The position numbers and the translations under genes are program-made. A stretch of 64,000 bases of DNA. Origin: Rhizomys pruinosus. Its lineage: Eukaryota > Chordata > Mammalia > Rodentia > Spalacidae. Positions 1-11,617 of the stretch are shown piece by piece; position 1 is the stretch's first letter, and the number at the start of each line of letters is the position of its first letter. Under the pieces are notes generated by a model, which saw only the letters and a list, made by a program, of their open reading frames with translations, made no database searches and was not told the DNA's origin. The DNA is taken from the NCBI GenBank assembly GCA_009823505.1, contig VZQC01006319.1, positions 1,120,128 to 1,184,127 of the forward strand, read 5' to 3'.

Positions 1-84
1 CTGAGGCGTTTGTTTCTTCAGTGGTAAAGAGGGCTGATCCATCCTCTTGGAAATGACTGGTTAATGGGGGCAAGATTTTTTTTA

Positions 85-255
85 CTTTATTTATGTATAA
101 TGTATTATTATTGTGTGCATATGATATACATATATATATGGATACATGTATACAGTACACATGTGGCAGTCAGAAGACAACTTAAAGGGGTCAGTTCTGT
201 CCTTCTATCATGTCTATCCCAGGAATTGATGGGACTAAGGCCATCGGCCTTTGCC
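85..255 (-). mobile_element. B3 SINE relic
   Basis: Reverse-oriented B3-like sequence: TG/TA-rich tail, then ACACATGTGGCAGTCAGAAGA and the degenerate tRNA-derived head. Diverged and truncated. Confidence 0.55.
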
Positions 256-839
256 TTCAGAGCTATAATCACACGAAAAAAGTTCATGAAGATGTTGTTG
301 ACACTAAGAAAGACAGGCAGATGGTGTCCCAACCCCACCTCTGTCCATGGACAAAGAGCTAGCCCTATCCAGGTGTATCTGCCCCCATGGCTGTGTCACT
401 AATAAATCTGAATCCTTCAGTCACATAATTATCCAACCAATTCTCCAAGTCCCTGTTGTATGCTTGATACATTGCCTAAGGGTAACTTCATTTGTGACTG
501 CTGGTTTATTGTGAATTTTGTTTATGAAATCTCTTTATGAAAATAAGAGAGTTGAAAGTGGAGGCCAAGGGGCTTTAGTCCTCTCAGGCAGAGAACAGAG
601 GAGGTGATGGATGCTGAAGGCAATCAGGAAATAATCAGAAGTCCGGAAGTGGTAGGCGGTGGGTGAGCTGGCAGAAGCAGCCTCAGACTCCATCTCTACC
701 AGCAGGAGGGCCCCAAGAGCAGGCCAGAAAAGTGTATTTATCAAGTGGAGCCTCGAGTGTTTCAGAGCCGTCCTAATGCAATCTTTGGAAAATTGTCTTC
801 TAAGTAATCACAAACGGCCACTTTTCTCAGTGATTCTCA

Positions 840-1370
840 TCTCTTTTCTGTTTCTTTGATGAAAAGCAATCAGGCCATTGCTCTGCCCTCGTGGACATAC
901 ATCCTGTACCAAAACTACATTCAGGGGAAAATGATGTTTAAAATTTTGCTTTAAATGTAAAAAAAAGATTTTTTTTCTTATCATGTCCAGACTACACAAA
1001 TGCACCTTCAAATATAAAGTCAAAATAGGATTTGGAAATCATGGAGGGAAAGAACGAGACAATTAAAAAAAAAAAAAAGATCCCTAACAACAGTAAATGG
1101 CAAGACTGAACTGAACACACCATGTGTTTATCTTTCTTATGTTTCCGGTTGCTGAAGGAACATTGTCAGGGTGCATCTATTCCCTAGGACATAATCAATA
1201 GACCTGCAACAGTTGTCTCATCATTCCTTAAGATTTACACACCCAGGAATGAGGAGAAATTAGTCTGTTTCAGCAATTTCAAAGAACTGTGACTTAACTA
1301 ATAGCTTTGGGGAAAGAATTAATACCCTTCTATTAATTCTAATGGAAAAATGCAGCCAAGTTTTTAGAAG
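840..1370. repeat. Local degenerate duplicate, family 1, copy A
   Basis: Begins at TTTCTTTGATGAAAAGCAAT (851) and includes a ~130-bp block at 1210-1345 with CTTAAGATTTACA, CTGTTTCAGCAATT, ACTTAACTAATAGCTTT and CTATTAATTCT. The same ordered landmarks recur in copy B at 5905-6690 and more weakly in copies C and D. Origin unknown; it contains no ORF of note. Confidence 0.7.
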
Positions 1371-1549
1371 AGATGTAAGAAAGGCCTGTCAGAGAGGGAG
1401 TGCTCCTCCACCTCCTCGAAAACCCCTTATGAGGAGAACCCCAGTCCCAGTCCCATAGGCCAGGCCCCAGGGCAGGTAAAAGACCCCAGGAAGAAAACAG
1501 CAACCAACAGTGCCAGCTGTCTCCACACAGAGTTTAGAAAACTGTGTCT

Positions 1550-1588
1550 TGTGTGTGTGTGTGGTGTGTGTGTGTGTGTGTGTGTGTA
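1550..1588. repeat. (TG)n microsatellite
   Basis: Nearly pure TG run with one GG interruption. Confidence 0.95.
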
Positions 1589-1857
1589 ATAAGGTAAAAC
1601 TTTTATTCTGGGATCACCTGTAATTGTAGTCATCGAGAATCTTTTTTTCTAAGATGAAAGATGTTTCCATCACTTTATCCCCTCGGGTATTTTCAATTAA
1701 GTGAAAGGGGCTGGTGTGAAATGGCTCTGTGACCTAAAGCCTGGTCATGTACAGAACTCAACCACGGTTCTTCAAATGAGACAATCAAAAATGCCCAGAC
1801 ACCATCATTCACTAAGAATTTCCTGAGGAAAATGTGATTGGGAAGCTTGCTTAAACT

Positions 1858-2030
1858 AATGGTTCTCAACCAGAAAGTGGTATCAGGGTACATGTGTGGC
1901 TGTCCTGACTGGGAGCGTGGGGCATTGGTACAATGTCCTCAGCCTCCCATAGGTGAAGACCCAAGAGGCTGCTAAGAAACATTGAGTGGAGATGTCAACA
2001 GCACCAAGGCTGAGGCTCCTGGTTAAAGCC
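1858..2030. mobile_element. Ancient hAT-like DNA transposon relic
   Basis: Starts with a terminal-inverted-repeat-like TGGTTCTCAACCAG and contains GAGGCTGCTAAGAAACATT and ATGTCAACAGCACCAAGGCT. This is the order seen in MER-type Charlie elements as I recall them. Strongly diverged. Confidence 0.5.
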
Positions 2031-2361
2031 AATATTTCTGACCTGGAGTGCTAGAGTTCTACAGGGGCAGGAAAGTCGTCTGGACCAGACCCAGGAGAAG
2101 CCAGCCTAGCCCACTACAGAGATGCAGGGAAAGAGGCTCCCACTGAGCCAATGCTTAGGAGGAAGTAACTAGAAACCAGGACTCTGTGTGGATTTGATCA
2201 CTGCTAGCTATGTTCTAAACATCAGCACTGTGTTACCCAACATCTCTGTATCCTCGTTTGGTCAGCAGGGGCAGCATGTGTGCCCCAGGCACTTAGGACA
2301 CTCAAGGACATGGACCAGGAGGGTAAACTTTGCCTTGGTTTTTCCTTTAAAATGTACCCTC

Positions 2362-2465
2362 TTGCGAGGTCTGTTGGTGCACGACTATAATCCTGGTACT
2401 TGGGAAGCAGAAAAAGCAAGATGAGAGGTTCACAGTCATCCTCAGTCAGCTACATAGTGAATTTT
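2362..2465 (+). mobile_element. Proto-B1/B1 relic
   Basis: Degenerate 7SL-like sequence (TGGTGCACGACTATAATCCT, TACTTGGGAAGCAGA) without a clear poly-A tail. Confidence 0.5.
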
Positions 2466-2632
2466 CAAAGAAAAATAATGTTGAAGAAGTACTTGAGGGA
2501 CAGTGAAAACCGCTCCTGGAAATCTGGGGAAATCTTACAAACAAAATAGGTAATCCTAAAGTCATTGATCAAGCAATCAGTTTGTGGGAAATGAGTGGTA
2601 ATGTTGATCAGAATAGGAGGGAAAACAAGAGG

Positions 2633-4722
2633 AATCAATGTGGAGACCCACTGACAGGGGAGAGGCTGGGCAGCTGACTGGGAAGGAATCAATGTGGAAA
2701 CCCACTGACAGGGGAGAGGCTGGGCAGCTGACTGGAATCAATGTGGAGATCCACTGACAGGGGAGAGGCTGGGCAGCTGACTGGGAAGGAATCAATGTGG
2801 AGACCCACTGACAGGGGAGAGGCTGGGCAGCTGACTGGGAAGGAATCAATGTGGAGACCCACTGACAGGGGAGAGGCTGGGCAGCTGACTGGGAAGGAAT
2901 CAATGTGGAGACCCACTGACAGGGGAGAGGCTGGGCAGCTGACTGGGAAGGAATCAATGTGGAGACCCACTGACAGGGGAGAGGCTGGGCAGCTGACTGG
3001 GAAGGAATCAATGTGGAGACCCACTGACAGGGGAGAGGCTGGGCAGCTGACTGGGAAGGAATCAATGTGGAGACCCACTGACAGGGGAGAGGCTGGGCAG
3101 CTGACTGGGAAGGAATCAATGTGGAGACCCACTGACAGGGGAGAGGCTGGGCAGCTGACTGGGAAGGAATCAATGTGGAGACCCACTGACAGGGGAGAGG
3201 CTGGGCAGCTGACTGGGAAGGAATCAATGTGGAGACCCACTGACAGGGGAGAGGCTGGGCAGCTGACTGGGAAGGAATCAATGTGGAGACCCACTGACAG
3301 GGGAGAGGCTGGGCAGCTGACTGGGAAGGAATCAATGTGGAGACCCACTGACAGGGGAGAGGCTGGGCAGCTGACTGGGAAGGAATCAATGTGGAGACCC
3401 ACTGACAGGGGAGAGGCTGGGCAGCTGACTGGGAAGGAATCAATGTGGAGACCCACTGACAGGGGAGAGGCTGGGCAGCTGACTGGGAAGGAATCAATGT
3501 GGAGACCCACTGACAGGGGAGAGGCTGGGCAGCTGACTGGGAAGGAATCAATGTGGAGACCCACTGACAGGGGAGAGGCTGGGCAGCTGACTGGGAAGGA
3601 ATCAATGTGGAGACCCACTGACAGGGGAGAGGCTGGGCAGCTGACTGGGAAGGAATCAATGTGGAGACCCACTGACAGGGGAGAGGCTGGGCAGCTGACT
3701 GGGAAGGAATCAATGTGGAGACCCACTGACAGGGGAGAGGCTGGGCAGCTGACTGGGAAGGAATCAATGTGGAGACCCACTGACAGGGGAGAGGCTGGGC
3801 AGCTGACTGGGAAGGAATCAATGTGGAGACCCACTGACAGGGGAGAGGCTGGGCAGCTGACTGGGAAGGAATCAATGTGGAGACCCACTGACAGGGGAGA
3901 GGCTGGGCAGCTGACTGGGAAGGAATCAATGTGGAGACCCACTGACAGGGGAGAGGCTGGGCAGCTGACTGGGAAGGAATCAATGTGGAGACCCACTGAC
4001 AGGGGAGAGGCTGGGCAGCTGACTGGGAAGGAATCAATGTGGAGACCCACTGACAGGGGAGAGGCTGGGCAGCTGACTGGGAAGGAATCAATGTGGAGAC
4101 CCACTGACAGGGGAGAGGCTGGGCAGCTGACTGGGAAGGAATCAATGTGGAGACCCACTGACAGGGGAGAGGCTGGGCAGCTGACTGGGAAGGAATCAAT
4201 GTGGAGACCCACTGACAGGGGAGAGGCTGGGCAGCTGACTGGGAAGGAATCAATGTGGAGACCCACTGACAGGGGAGAGGCTGGGCAGCTGACTGGGAAG
4301 GAATCAATGTGGAGACCCACTGACAGGGGAGAGGCTGGGCAGCTGACTGGGAAGGAATCAATGTGGAGACCCACTGACAGGGGAGAGGCTGGGCAGCTGA
4401 CTGGGAAGGAATCAATGTGGAGACCCACTGACAGGGGAGAGGCTGGGCAGCTGACTGGGAAGGAATCAATGTGGAGACCCACTGACAGGGGAGAGGCTGG
4501 GCAGCTGACTGGAATCAATGTGGAGACCCACTGACAGGGAAGAGGCTGGGCAGCTGACTGGAATCAATGTGGAGACCCACTGACAGGGCAGAGGCTGGGC
4601 AGCTGACTGGGAAGGAATCAATGTGGAGACCCACTGACAGGGGAGAGGCTGAGCAGCTGACTGGGAAGGAATCAATGTGGAGACCCACTGACAGGGGAGA
4701 GGCTGGGCAGCTGACTGGGAAG
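2633..4722. repeat. 54-bp minisatellite, ~39 units
   Basis: Tandem array whose unit begins AATCAATGTGGAGACCCACT and ends GCAGCTGACTGGGAAGG. Unit boundaries counted by hand: unit 1 at 2633, unit 2 (49 bp) at 2687, 32 units of 54 bp from 2736 to 4463, 49-bp units at 4464 and 4513, then 54-bp units at 4562, 4616 and 4670. The 49-bp form lacks GAAGG at the junction. Substitutions occur only near the edges (for example GGAAACCC, GGAGATCC, GGGCAGAGG, GCTGAGCAG); the interior units look identical. Because 54 is divisible by three and the unit lacks stops in several frames, open frames of ~600 codons appear on both strands. They are artefacts. Confidence 0.98.
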
Positions 4723-4774
4723 CCATCCTTACTGTGAGAGTTTATGTCGGGGGTGGGGGTGGGGGATTAAGGGA

Positions 4775-5130
4775 AGAATGGTTGCTCCTCTCAGTTCCTT
4801 TTCCTGTTACTGTGATAAAATCATCTCATGAAAGTAACTTAATAGAGAAAGGGTTATTGATTCTGGCTCACGGTCTGAGGCACAGTCTGTCATGGCAGAG
4901 AAGTCAGGGCAGCTGGAGCTGTAGACAGCTGGTCACATCTCATCCACAGCCAGGAAACAGCATAGTGTTTCCCTGGCTTCCCTTTCTCTGTACTGTCCAG
5001 GATCCCCTGCCCAGGGAACAGGGCTACCCACAGTAGACAGGTCCTCCTACCTCAACTAAGGCCATCAAGACACTCTCTCCCATGGGCAGACTCAGAAGCC
5101 TGTCTCTCGGGTGATTATAGGCTTTTGTCA
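4775..5130 (-). mobile_element. Rodent medium-reiterated (LTR-like) repeat, copy 1
   Basis: Reverse copy of a family present four times in the window. Landmarks: GTTACTGTGATAAAATCATC, GGGTTATTGATTCTGGCTCA and a distal GGCTTTTGTCAAGCTGA. The family name was not determined. Confidence 0.6.
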
Positions 5131-5325
5131 AGCTGAGCCTGCAAGGTAGCTAGGTAGGTAAAGACTCTCAAACCCAAGCTATATGATCTGAGCTTGATCC
5201 TCCAGATTGATGTGGTGGAAGGAGAGAACCAGCTTCCTCTCATCTGACCTCTAGATGTGCTCTGTGGCATATACCTCTCTACACACACATACAATTTAAA
5301 ATAAGTGAATAAATGTTAAAAAATG
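5131..5325 (+). mobile_element. B3 SINE
   Basis: tRNA-derived head (TAGGTAGGTAAAGACTCTCA), GATGTGGTGGAAGGAGAGAA core, CTCATCTGACCTCTAGATGT, and an A-rich AAATAAGTGAATAAATG tail. Confidence 0.65.
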
Positions 5326-5904
5326 AAAATATCTTTGCCAAGTTAACAATGAACAGTGACTGTCACATCACTTATGGCAAAATTCTTTTATATTAAAAAT
5401 ATGTCTTTAAGTGTTTACTCATGTTTTTTATGTATGGAGGAAATTTCAGAAGGATGTGTACCAATTCAACTCTGGAGGCCTCCAGGGTACAGGGCGCAAG
5501 GCTGGGAGTTGCGTCTTCTTTCATACTTTGATATTGCTATCAATTACAAGCATGGTATTACTTTCTTAATCAGAAGGAGAAAGGCAAAGGAAACCTAGAA
5601 TGTTGGCGCTAAGATTTGGACTGAAAATAATGAAGATACCTACCTCAAGGTGTGCATATGTTAGGCACACATAAAAGTCACATCAGTCACCTCACCCGAG
5701 GGTTACCACAACAGATTATTGAGAGAGAGAGAGAGAGAACCTTACAGGGAGTAACTAAAGTTTAGTCTCCAGTAGAGAGAGCTGAGAGGCTCATAAAAGA
5801 GGAGGAAAACACACTTTTCTGTCGCTAACCAAATCTCCAGTACTTTGTGCTGCCTTGCCTCTCCTGGGCAATCTTTCTACTCCCTTATTTTTCCTCCACA
5901 ATTC

Positions 5905-6690
5905 TCAGGTCTGTTCTCAGTTTTTGATGAAAGGCAAACAGTCTGGGCTGGAGAGATGGCCTAGTGGTTAAGAGCACCAACTGCTCTTGCAGAGGACCTG
6001 GGTTCGATCCCCAGCACCCACATGGCAGCTGAGAACCGTCTGTAACTCCAATTCCAGGAGAACTCCAGTTCCAGGGGAATCCAACACCCTCTTCTCACCT
6101 CCACGGCATTGCATGACACAGGTGCACAAACCTACATGCAGACAGTACATTCATACACATAAATAAATAAATTAAATTTAAAAAAAAAGAAAGGCAATCA
6201 GTCTGAGAAGTCCTCACCTACTCTCTTCCCTCTGACAAAAAAAACCCACATTTTTCGTGGGAAAGTATACTTAAAAAGCTTTTGGTAAGTCAAAACTTTA
6301 ATCATGCCCAGACAATAAGAGAAATGCTCTAAAATAAAGGACAAATTGCAGAGAAGAAAGGAAACTAAATGAAGAGGAAGAAAAAAAAATGTGCTAATAT
6401 TATTTGAGTTCTGTAGTGCCAAAATTGAATCAAGAGAATCTACTTTATGGGTCATTAATTTCAAACTTTCTTAACTCTAAATGAAAATTGTAGAGAGAGA
6501 AGTTTGGGCTTTGGAATATAATTGATGTGTTTAAGCCATTGCTTCATCATTTCTTAAGATTTACATCCTGTAGAGGAGGTGTTATCCTGTTTCAGCAATT
6601 CTGTAAGCAATATTACTTAACTAATGGCTTTAGGAAAAGAATATCTCCTATTAATTCTGACAGGAAAAGTAATGCCACTGAACCATTAGC
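5905..6690. repeat. Local degenerate duplicate, family 1, copy B (split by a B2)
   Basis: TTTTTGATGAAAGGCAA, interrupted by the B2 at 5946-6190, then ~350 bp later TTCATCATTTCTTAAGATTT, CTGTTTCAGCAATTCTG, ACTTAACTAATGGCTTTAGG and CTATTAATTCTGACAGGAAA. By eye roughly three quarters identical to copy A over ~130 bp. Confidence 0.7.
5946..6190 (+). mobile_element. B2 SINE, young CpG-rich subfamily, with TSD
   Basis: Full-length element starting GGCTGGAGAGATGGCCTAGT. It has Pol III box B GGTTCGATCCC, the internal duplicate AACTCCAATTCCAGGAG / AACTCCAGTTCCAGGGG and an A-rich tail. Flanking repeats at 5931-5945 and 6191-6205 differ at one base. Confidence 0.92.
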
Positions 6691-7216
6691 TCTAGTCAGA
6701 AAACAGGGAGGGAGAGAGTGGGTGAAGGAGGCCTGCAGCTTTCCTGCCTCTTGCTGCTTCTTGGAGAAGCATTCTGGGGTGGACTATGACACCCCACAGG
6801 GTCTTCACTCCACACTCCCATCTCCTCGTGGCAGACACACAGACTAACACAGGTTAGTAAAACTGAAGATCTACCTCCAGCTGGTTTCAGGGACTCATAG
6901 CCCCCCCCCCCAGGCCTCCCCCCACATAACACTCAGTTCCTCTATCTCTTACACACAGTTAAGTGGATCTTTTTACTTCTAAAAGTGCCTGTCAGAGAAT
7001 TGGTTTTGCTTCTTTTTTTTTTTTTCTTCATTGAAAGGCGGCTGCTTTGAGGACTTCAGTCTCTGAGGAGTTTTCCCTGAGTTTTCCCTAAAACTATATG
7101 AGTGTATGGGGCTGCAGCTAAAGCACTTCAGTTACTTAGCTATACACAGATTCAGAAGTAGAGATTTCAGTGAGAATTGCATAAATGGGATGAGAAAAAG
7201 GATCAGAAGAACGCTT

Positions 7217-7392
7217 CACCCCCACCCCCATCCCTCCACCTTCACTTGTGCCTTCTACCCCAGCCATACCTACCCCTGCCTTTTACCCCCTGCCCCTCAG
7301 CTCTGCCCTTTGCCCACTGTCCCCTGTGCCTCTTTCATCACCTCCATCTATTCCCCCTGTCCCTCCCACTCCCACCCTCATCCTCCCCCCCT
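7217..7392. repeat. C/T-rich low-complexity tract
   Basis: Pyrimidine-rich run of CCCACCCCC/CCTCCACC-type words. It opens proline-rich frames that are not credible genes. Confidence 0.8.
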
Positions 7393-7824
7393 TCCATGGA
7401 GTTAAATACGGGTTTGTTGCTGGTAACTGAAGTTCGTTTCTACATGGCCGATGTGGTCTACACTTGGCTGAAAAGAAGGGAATTTGAAAATTAGGACAAA
7501 CTTATACAATGATTGCTACTGTGGTAAATGCCACTGAGAGATGCCTTCTGAATCATACCGTGAGACACCTCATCTGATTGTCAGAAATGAGCAGCCTGAG
7601 GAATCATAGCAATCTCACCTCAGTGAGCCATCGGGGTCAAGGAGCCTTTCAGCTCCAGATCCCCAAAGAGATGTGGACAAAGGAGCAGACGAATAGTATA
7701 TTGATGGGAATTTCAGTACGTGGCAGGGTATTTTTTCCTAATGCTGTTTTCTGAAAGTTTGTCTCTTTGAAATAATTATACATTGAATTTCAGAAACTTT
7801 TTTTTAAAAGAAAAATAAGTAATA

Positions 7825-8367
7825 CTCAGCTCCCTGCTGTTTCTTTGATGAAAGCCAATCAATTTAAGGTTTCTCTTTTGAAGGTTATTTCTTCCTCGTC
7901 CTTAAAGATGTGTAAATGTGTGTAAAGTCATGTTCAAAATCAATCCATACGTTAAAGTTTGTGCCTAATCTAAAAATATAGGGAGAATTTTTAAAAAAGG
8001 AAAAGCATATGATTGAAAATGCCGTTTGAAATGTAGAATGCCACGCGTGAACTCAAGGACTCCTCCTCATGGCTCAGTCAGTGAGTCTTTGCCTGTATGC
8101 AGGAGGAACCCAGTAAGAATGACCAGCACCCAGGTAGAAAGTCACTGTGAGCCTGCAATCTCACAGAAGGGAGGTACACACAGGAAGATCCCTAAGGCTT
8201 GATGAGCAACCAGCTTAGCCTAACGGAAGACAAGGAGAGGCCCTGCCTCAAAAAACAAGATGGACAGCTCTTCAGGAAGGACACTCAAGTCTGACCTCTG
8301 GCTTTCATATATGTATAGACTCACATTTATCTGTCTGTGTCTTCCAGCATGCAAATGCGTGTGTGGT

Positions 8368-8414
<47 letters not shown>

Positions 8415-8640
8415 TAGTATCTACTTTTGAATGATCATTTTTAAATGTTTCTCACAACTGAATGAGTCTGTCAAAGGCGGTCCATTTCTCAAAATATATA
8501 ACTGAGTTATTTGGGAGAGCTCATTTTTCCCCCAGATTTGCACCCTTAAAAAGGAGAAATTGATCCATTTCGATGATAATAGCTAAGGAGAAAGATGTCT
8601 CTTGACTCCCTCATTAATCCTGAAAGGGGGGGGATGGGCT
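7825..8640. repeat. Local degenerate duplicate, family 1, copy C
   Basis: TTTCTTTGATGAAAGCCAAT at 7841, preceded by CAGCTCCCTGCTG, then after an inserted B4 the block AGATTTGCACCC...AAGGAGAAATTGATCCATTTC and CTCATTAATCCTGAAAGG at 8536-8628. Less similar than A to B, but in the same order. Confidence 0.55.
8065..8412 (+). mobile_element. B4-type SINE with (CA)n tail
   Basis: Degenerate B4 (CATGGCTCAGTCAGTGAGTC head, GGCCCTGCCTCAAAAAACAA, CTGACCTCTGGCTTTCATA) ending in a ~42-bp pure CA run at 8371-8412. Confidence 0.7.
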
Positions 8641-9194
8641 TGTGTCAAGTGAGACAAGAGAGAAAGAAAGCGCAGGAGCTGCCCCATCAATTTTGGTTTT
8701 CCAATCACCTTAGGAAGAAAAAAAAAAAATTAGGCACTGTCTCTGTGAAAAGATAAATGCTCAGAGAGAGCTCGGTCTTTGATCAATCCCAAATTTCAGA
8801 CTATAACTTGACCAGAGCGCAAGCAGAGGAGGCAGGGGAGCCGTTTGCCATGGTGTTTAAGTGTTCCATCTGTGCCGAGTTTTGCCGGTTTCCCTTCCTC
8901 CCATTTTGGAACATCCGCTCTTGTAAACTTTCTGTGTTGTAGGAGAAAAGCCAGCCTTTGCGGAGCTGAGAACTCCAGTCCTCTCTGATACTTCTCCCAA
9001 ACAATATTAGTGAAAGCGCAAGGAGTCTGAAATATTTCAATCATGAAAAGCCTCATTCAATAGCGTTTCTTATAAGCGAGAAGACCAGGATAAAGGGAAA
9101 AGAATAAAAGAATACTCTTTTAAAGAAGAAACATTCCCAAACCAAAATTTACTCAGTGAAGAACACTTTTGGTCTTATACGTATGTTTTTCTAA

Positions 9195-9320
9195 ATAATG
9201 AAAGAAAGCCAACTGGGTGGACCAAGGAGTCAGTGAAGTGTTTTCAACTTGCTTCATCTTTTCTTGAGATTTCCACCTGAAAAGAGAGAGCTTTCTGGTG
9301 TGTCACATGGCTCCGAGGCC
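9195..9320. repeat. Local degenerate duplicate, family 1, copy D
   Basis: AATGAAAGAAAGCCAACTGGG, then GAAGTGTTTTCAACTTGCTTC and CATCTTTTCTTGAGATTTCCA. This aligns with copy B (GATGTGTTTAAGCCATTGCTTC...). It is the weakest member. Confidence 0.45.
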
Positions 9321-9399
9321 ATTTGCTCCAGAAGAGTTTTCTTGGCAGAAGCCTTGGCCTGGCTTCTATGGATTTGAATTTTTTAAAAAAGTAATAATA

Positions 9400-9643
9400 G
9401 GGGCTGGAGAGATGGCCTAGCGGTTAAGAGCGCCGACCGCTCTTACAGAGGACCTGGGTTCGATCCCCAGCACCCACATGGCAGCCGAGAACCGTCCGGA
9501 ACTCCAATTCCAGGAGAACTCCAGTTCCAGGGGAATCCGACACCCTCTTCTGACCTCCGCGGCATTGCACGACACGGGTGCACAAACCTGCAAGCAGACA
9601 GTACATTCATACACATACAGAAATAAATAAAAAAAAAATTTAA
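9400..9643 (+). mobile_element. B2 SINE, young CpG-rich subfamily, with TSD
   Basis: Intact A box TGGCCTAGCGG and B box GGTTCGATCCC, many retained CpGs, and the 17-bp internal duplication. Target-site duplication AAAAAAGTAATAATA at 9385-9399 and 9644-9658. Likely a recent insertion. Confidence 0.95.
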
Positions 9644-10130
9644 AAAAAAGTAATAATAAAGGGGATCATGATGGGCTCTTTAAGACCAAATCAGAGAATA
9701 AAATATCAAAAGTTAGCTGAGCCCTGTTATGAGGGGGTCATGTGGGCTTGAACTTGAAGGTCTGGTGCAGCTTGAAGCTGAGAAGGGACTCACTGGGGGA
9801 AGAGCGATAGTGGGAGGTGGACTGACCTCTTACAGAAGTCTATGAAGTCACCTCTCACATCAGCTTTAGAAATTTTCTCTTTTATGGCAGAGAACTGGAA
9901 TCAGAGGATCTTCTTAACTTCGGCAACTCTTCCTTAGACTTAGAATACCACCCAGAGTCTTCCACCAAATGCCATCAGCCTGGTTTAAATGAATCTGAAA
10001 TTTGAAAGCTTGGTGCTCACAGACCTGCAAATCCACCTGGAAACAGGTAGGAAAACAGACACAGTGCAAAGGAGAGCGCAGACGGAAATAAAGTCCAGAG
10101 CCTCACTCACGAAGAGGCTTTGACCCAGGC

Positions 10131-10277
10131 TGGAGCGACAGCTCGGCTGGCGAAGGGCTTGCCCTGCAATCGTAAAGACCCCACATTTAAAAAATTTTAA
10201 ACCCTTGATGTAGCTTCCCTTGCTTGTAATTGCAGAACTCTGGGAGTGGACACTGGTAGGTGCCTGGGTTCACAGAA

Positions 10278-10316
<39 letters not shown>
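10131..10316 (+). mobile_element. B4/ID-type SINE relic with (CA)n tail
   Basis: GGCTGGAGCGACAGCTCGGC head and GGGCTTGCCCTGCAAT, then degenerate sequence ending in a CA run from about 10279. Confidence 0.5.
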
Positions 10317-10320
<4 letters not shown>

Positions 10321-10464
10321 AAAGAGAGGGAAAGAGAGAGAATGTTTAAGTTATCAAATTTACCTAAGATCTGATTTCTAAATCTTTGCTTTTCTTCTTT
10401 TTAAAGAACAGACATTGATCCCCGCCCCCCTCCAAAGGCATCTGAAAAAAAATCCTTCAATCTG

Positions 10465-10650
10465 GGCCACTGAAATGGCTCAGTAGATAAAGGTGCTTGC
10501 TGCCAAGCCTGACAACCTAAGTTCAATCCCCAAGGAGTCCACATGGTGGGAGGAGAGGATGAACTCCCACAGGTTGTCCTCTGACCTCCATATGTATTAA
10601 CTAACCTGCTCCACATAAATGAATAAATTAAAATAAATATAAATTTAAAA
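10465..10650 (+). mobile_element. B3 SINE
   Basis: GGCTCAGTAGATAAAGGTGC, TTGCTGCCAAGCCTGACAAC, CCACATGGTGGGAGGAGAGG, CCACAGGTTGTCCTCTGACC, then an AAATAAATATAAA tail. Confidence 0.85.
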
Positions 10651-11617
10651 ATTCTCTGATCCTTCCCAAAGATTTTTACTACAATACCCACCAAAGGAGT
10701 CAGCCCCATAATCCGAAAGCAATGTAGGCCAGGACGCCCAGGACCTGCCAGAAGGTTATCCGGAGCTTTTGATACTTGTTGGTGGGAAAAGATAAATAAA
10801 ACAAGGCACCTGGAGAATTCCACCTGGGGAAGTGCTGGAGAGCCTGAGGAGGAAGAATATTAGAGATCACGCACAGAAGCTCAAGGCACGTGGAAAAACA
10901 GAACAAATGCATAAGCCCTCCTAGAGAGAGAGAAGAAATGTTAGGCAGCGCTTAGACTTCTGGTGATGGTCTTGGGCAGAGATTGGTCTGAGGCACCTGC
11001 TCACCTGAACCCACAAACACCTGTCTACTTGGGTATTATCTAGAAAAGGAGACAGCTGTATAAATAAGATGAGCTTGCCAAAATCTTCTCTAAATAGAAA
11101 TCAAAAGGTCACACAAAATTCTCACAGAGAGCATTGACTCCAGAATCAATTCTGTCCAACTAAGGATCAATAAAAGAAAGAACGAAAGAAGAGGAAGCCT
11201 GGAGCTCAGCTCTTACCTCTGAAACTTAGTCGGGGAACCTTCTGACTTCTATCCTAAAATGTGATTACTAAATTTGACCCAGAAAAAAAGAATACATGGC
11301 TTAAATAACCAGAGGATAAACTGGCAGATTGGCTTTGAAACAAAGCAGTGAACACTGTTTCCATGAGTGTTGGCAGCAAAGCACTAAGGAACTGGCATGG
11401 GCCTCCATTGCGCAATGAGGGTGGAAAGCATGTAGAGAGAGGGTCGGCTTAGGTTTCCTCGTTTAGATCCCATAGAGACATTGAAAAAGTCCATGAGGAG
11501 ACTTGGGAAGGGAAGCTTGAAGTGGTACACGGTGTGTTGCTCCGTTGTCCAGGGCACGGAGTGTTAAGAATTACAGTGCCCTTGTGCCTGCCTGCCACTT
11601 CCAGAAGTCTCAACCTC

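Noticed and set aside
2577..4534. Three open frames of 597-630 codons on both strands
   Set aside because: They arise from the stop-free 54-bp minisatellite whose unit is a multiple of three. There is no independent coding signal, domain or flanking gene structure.
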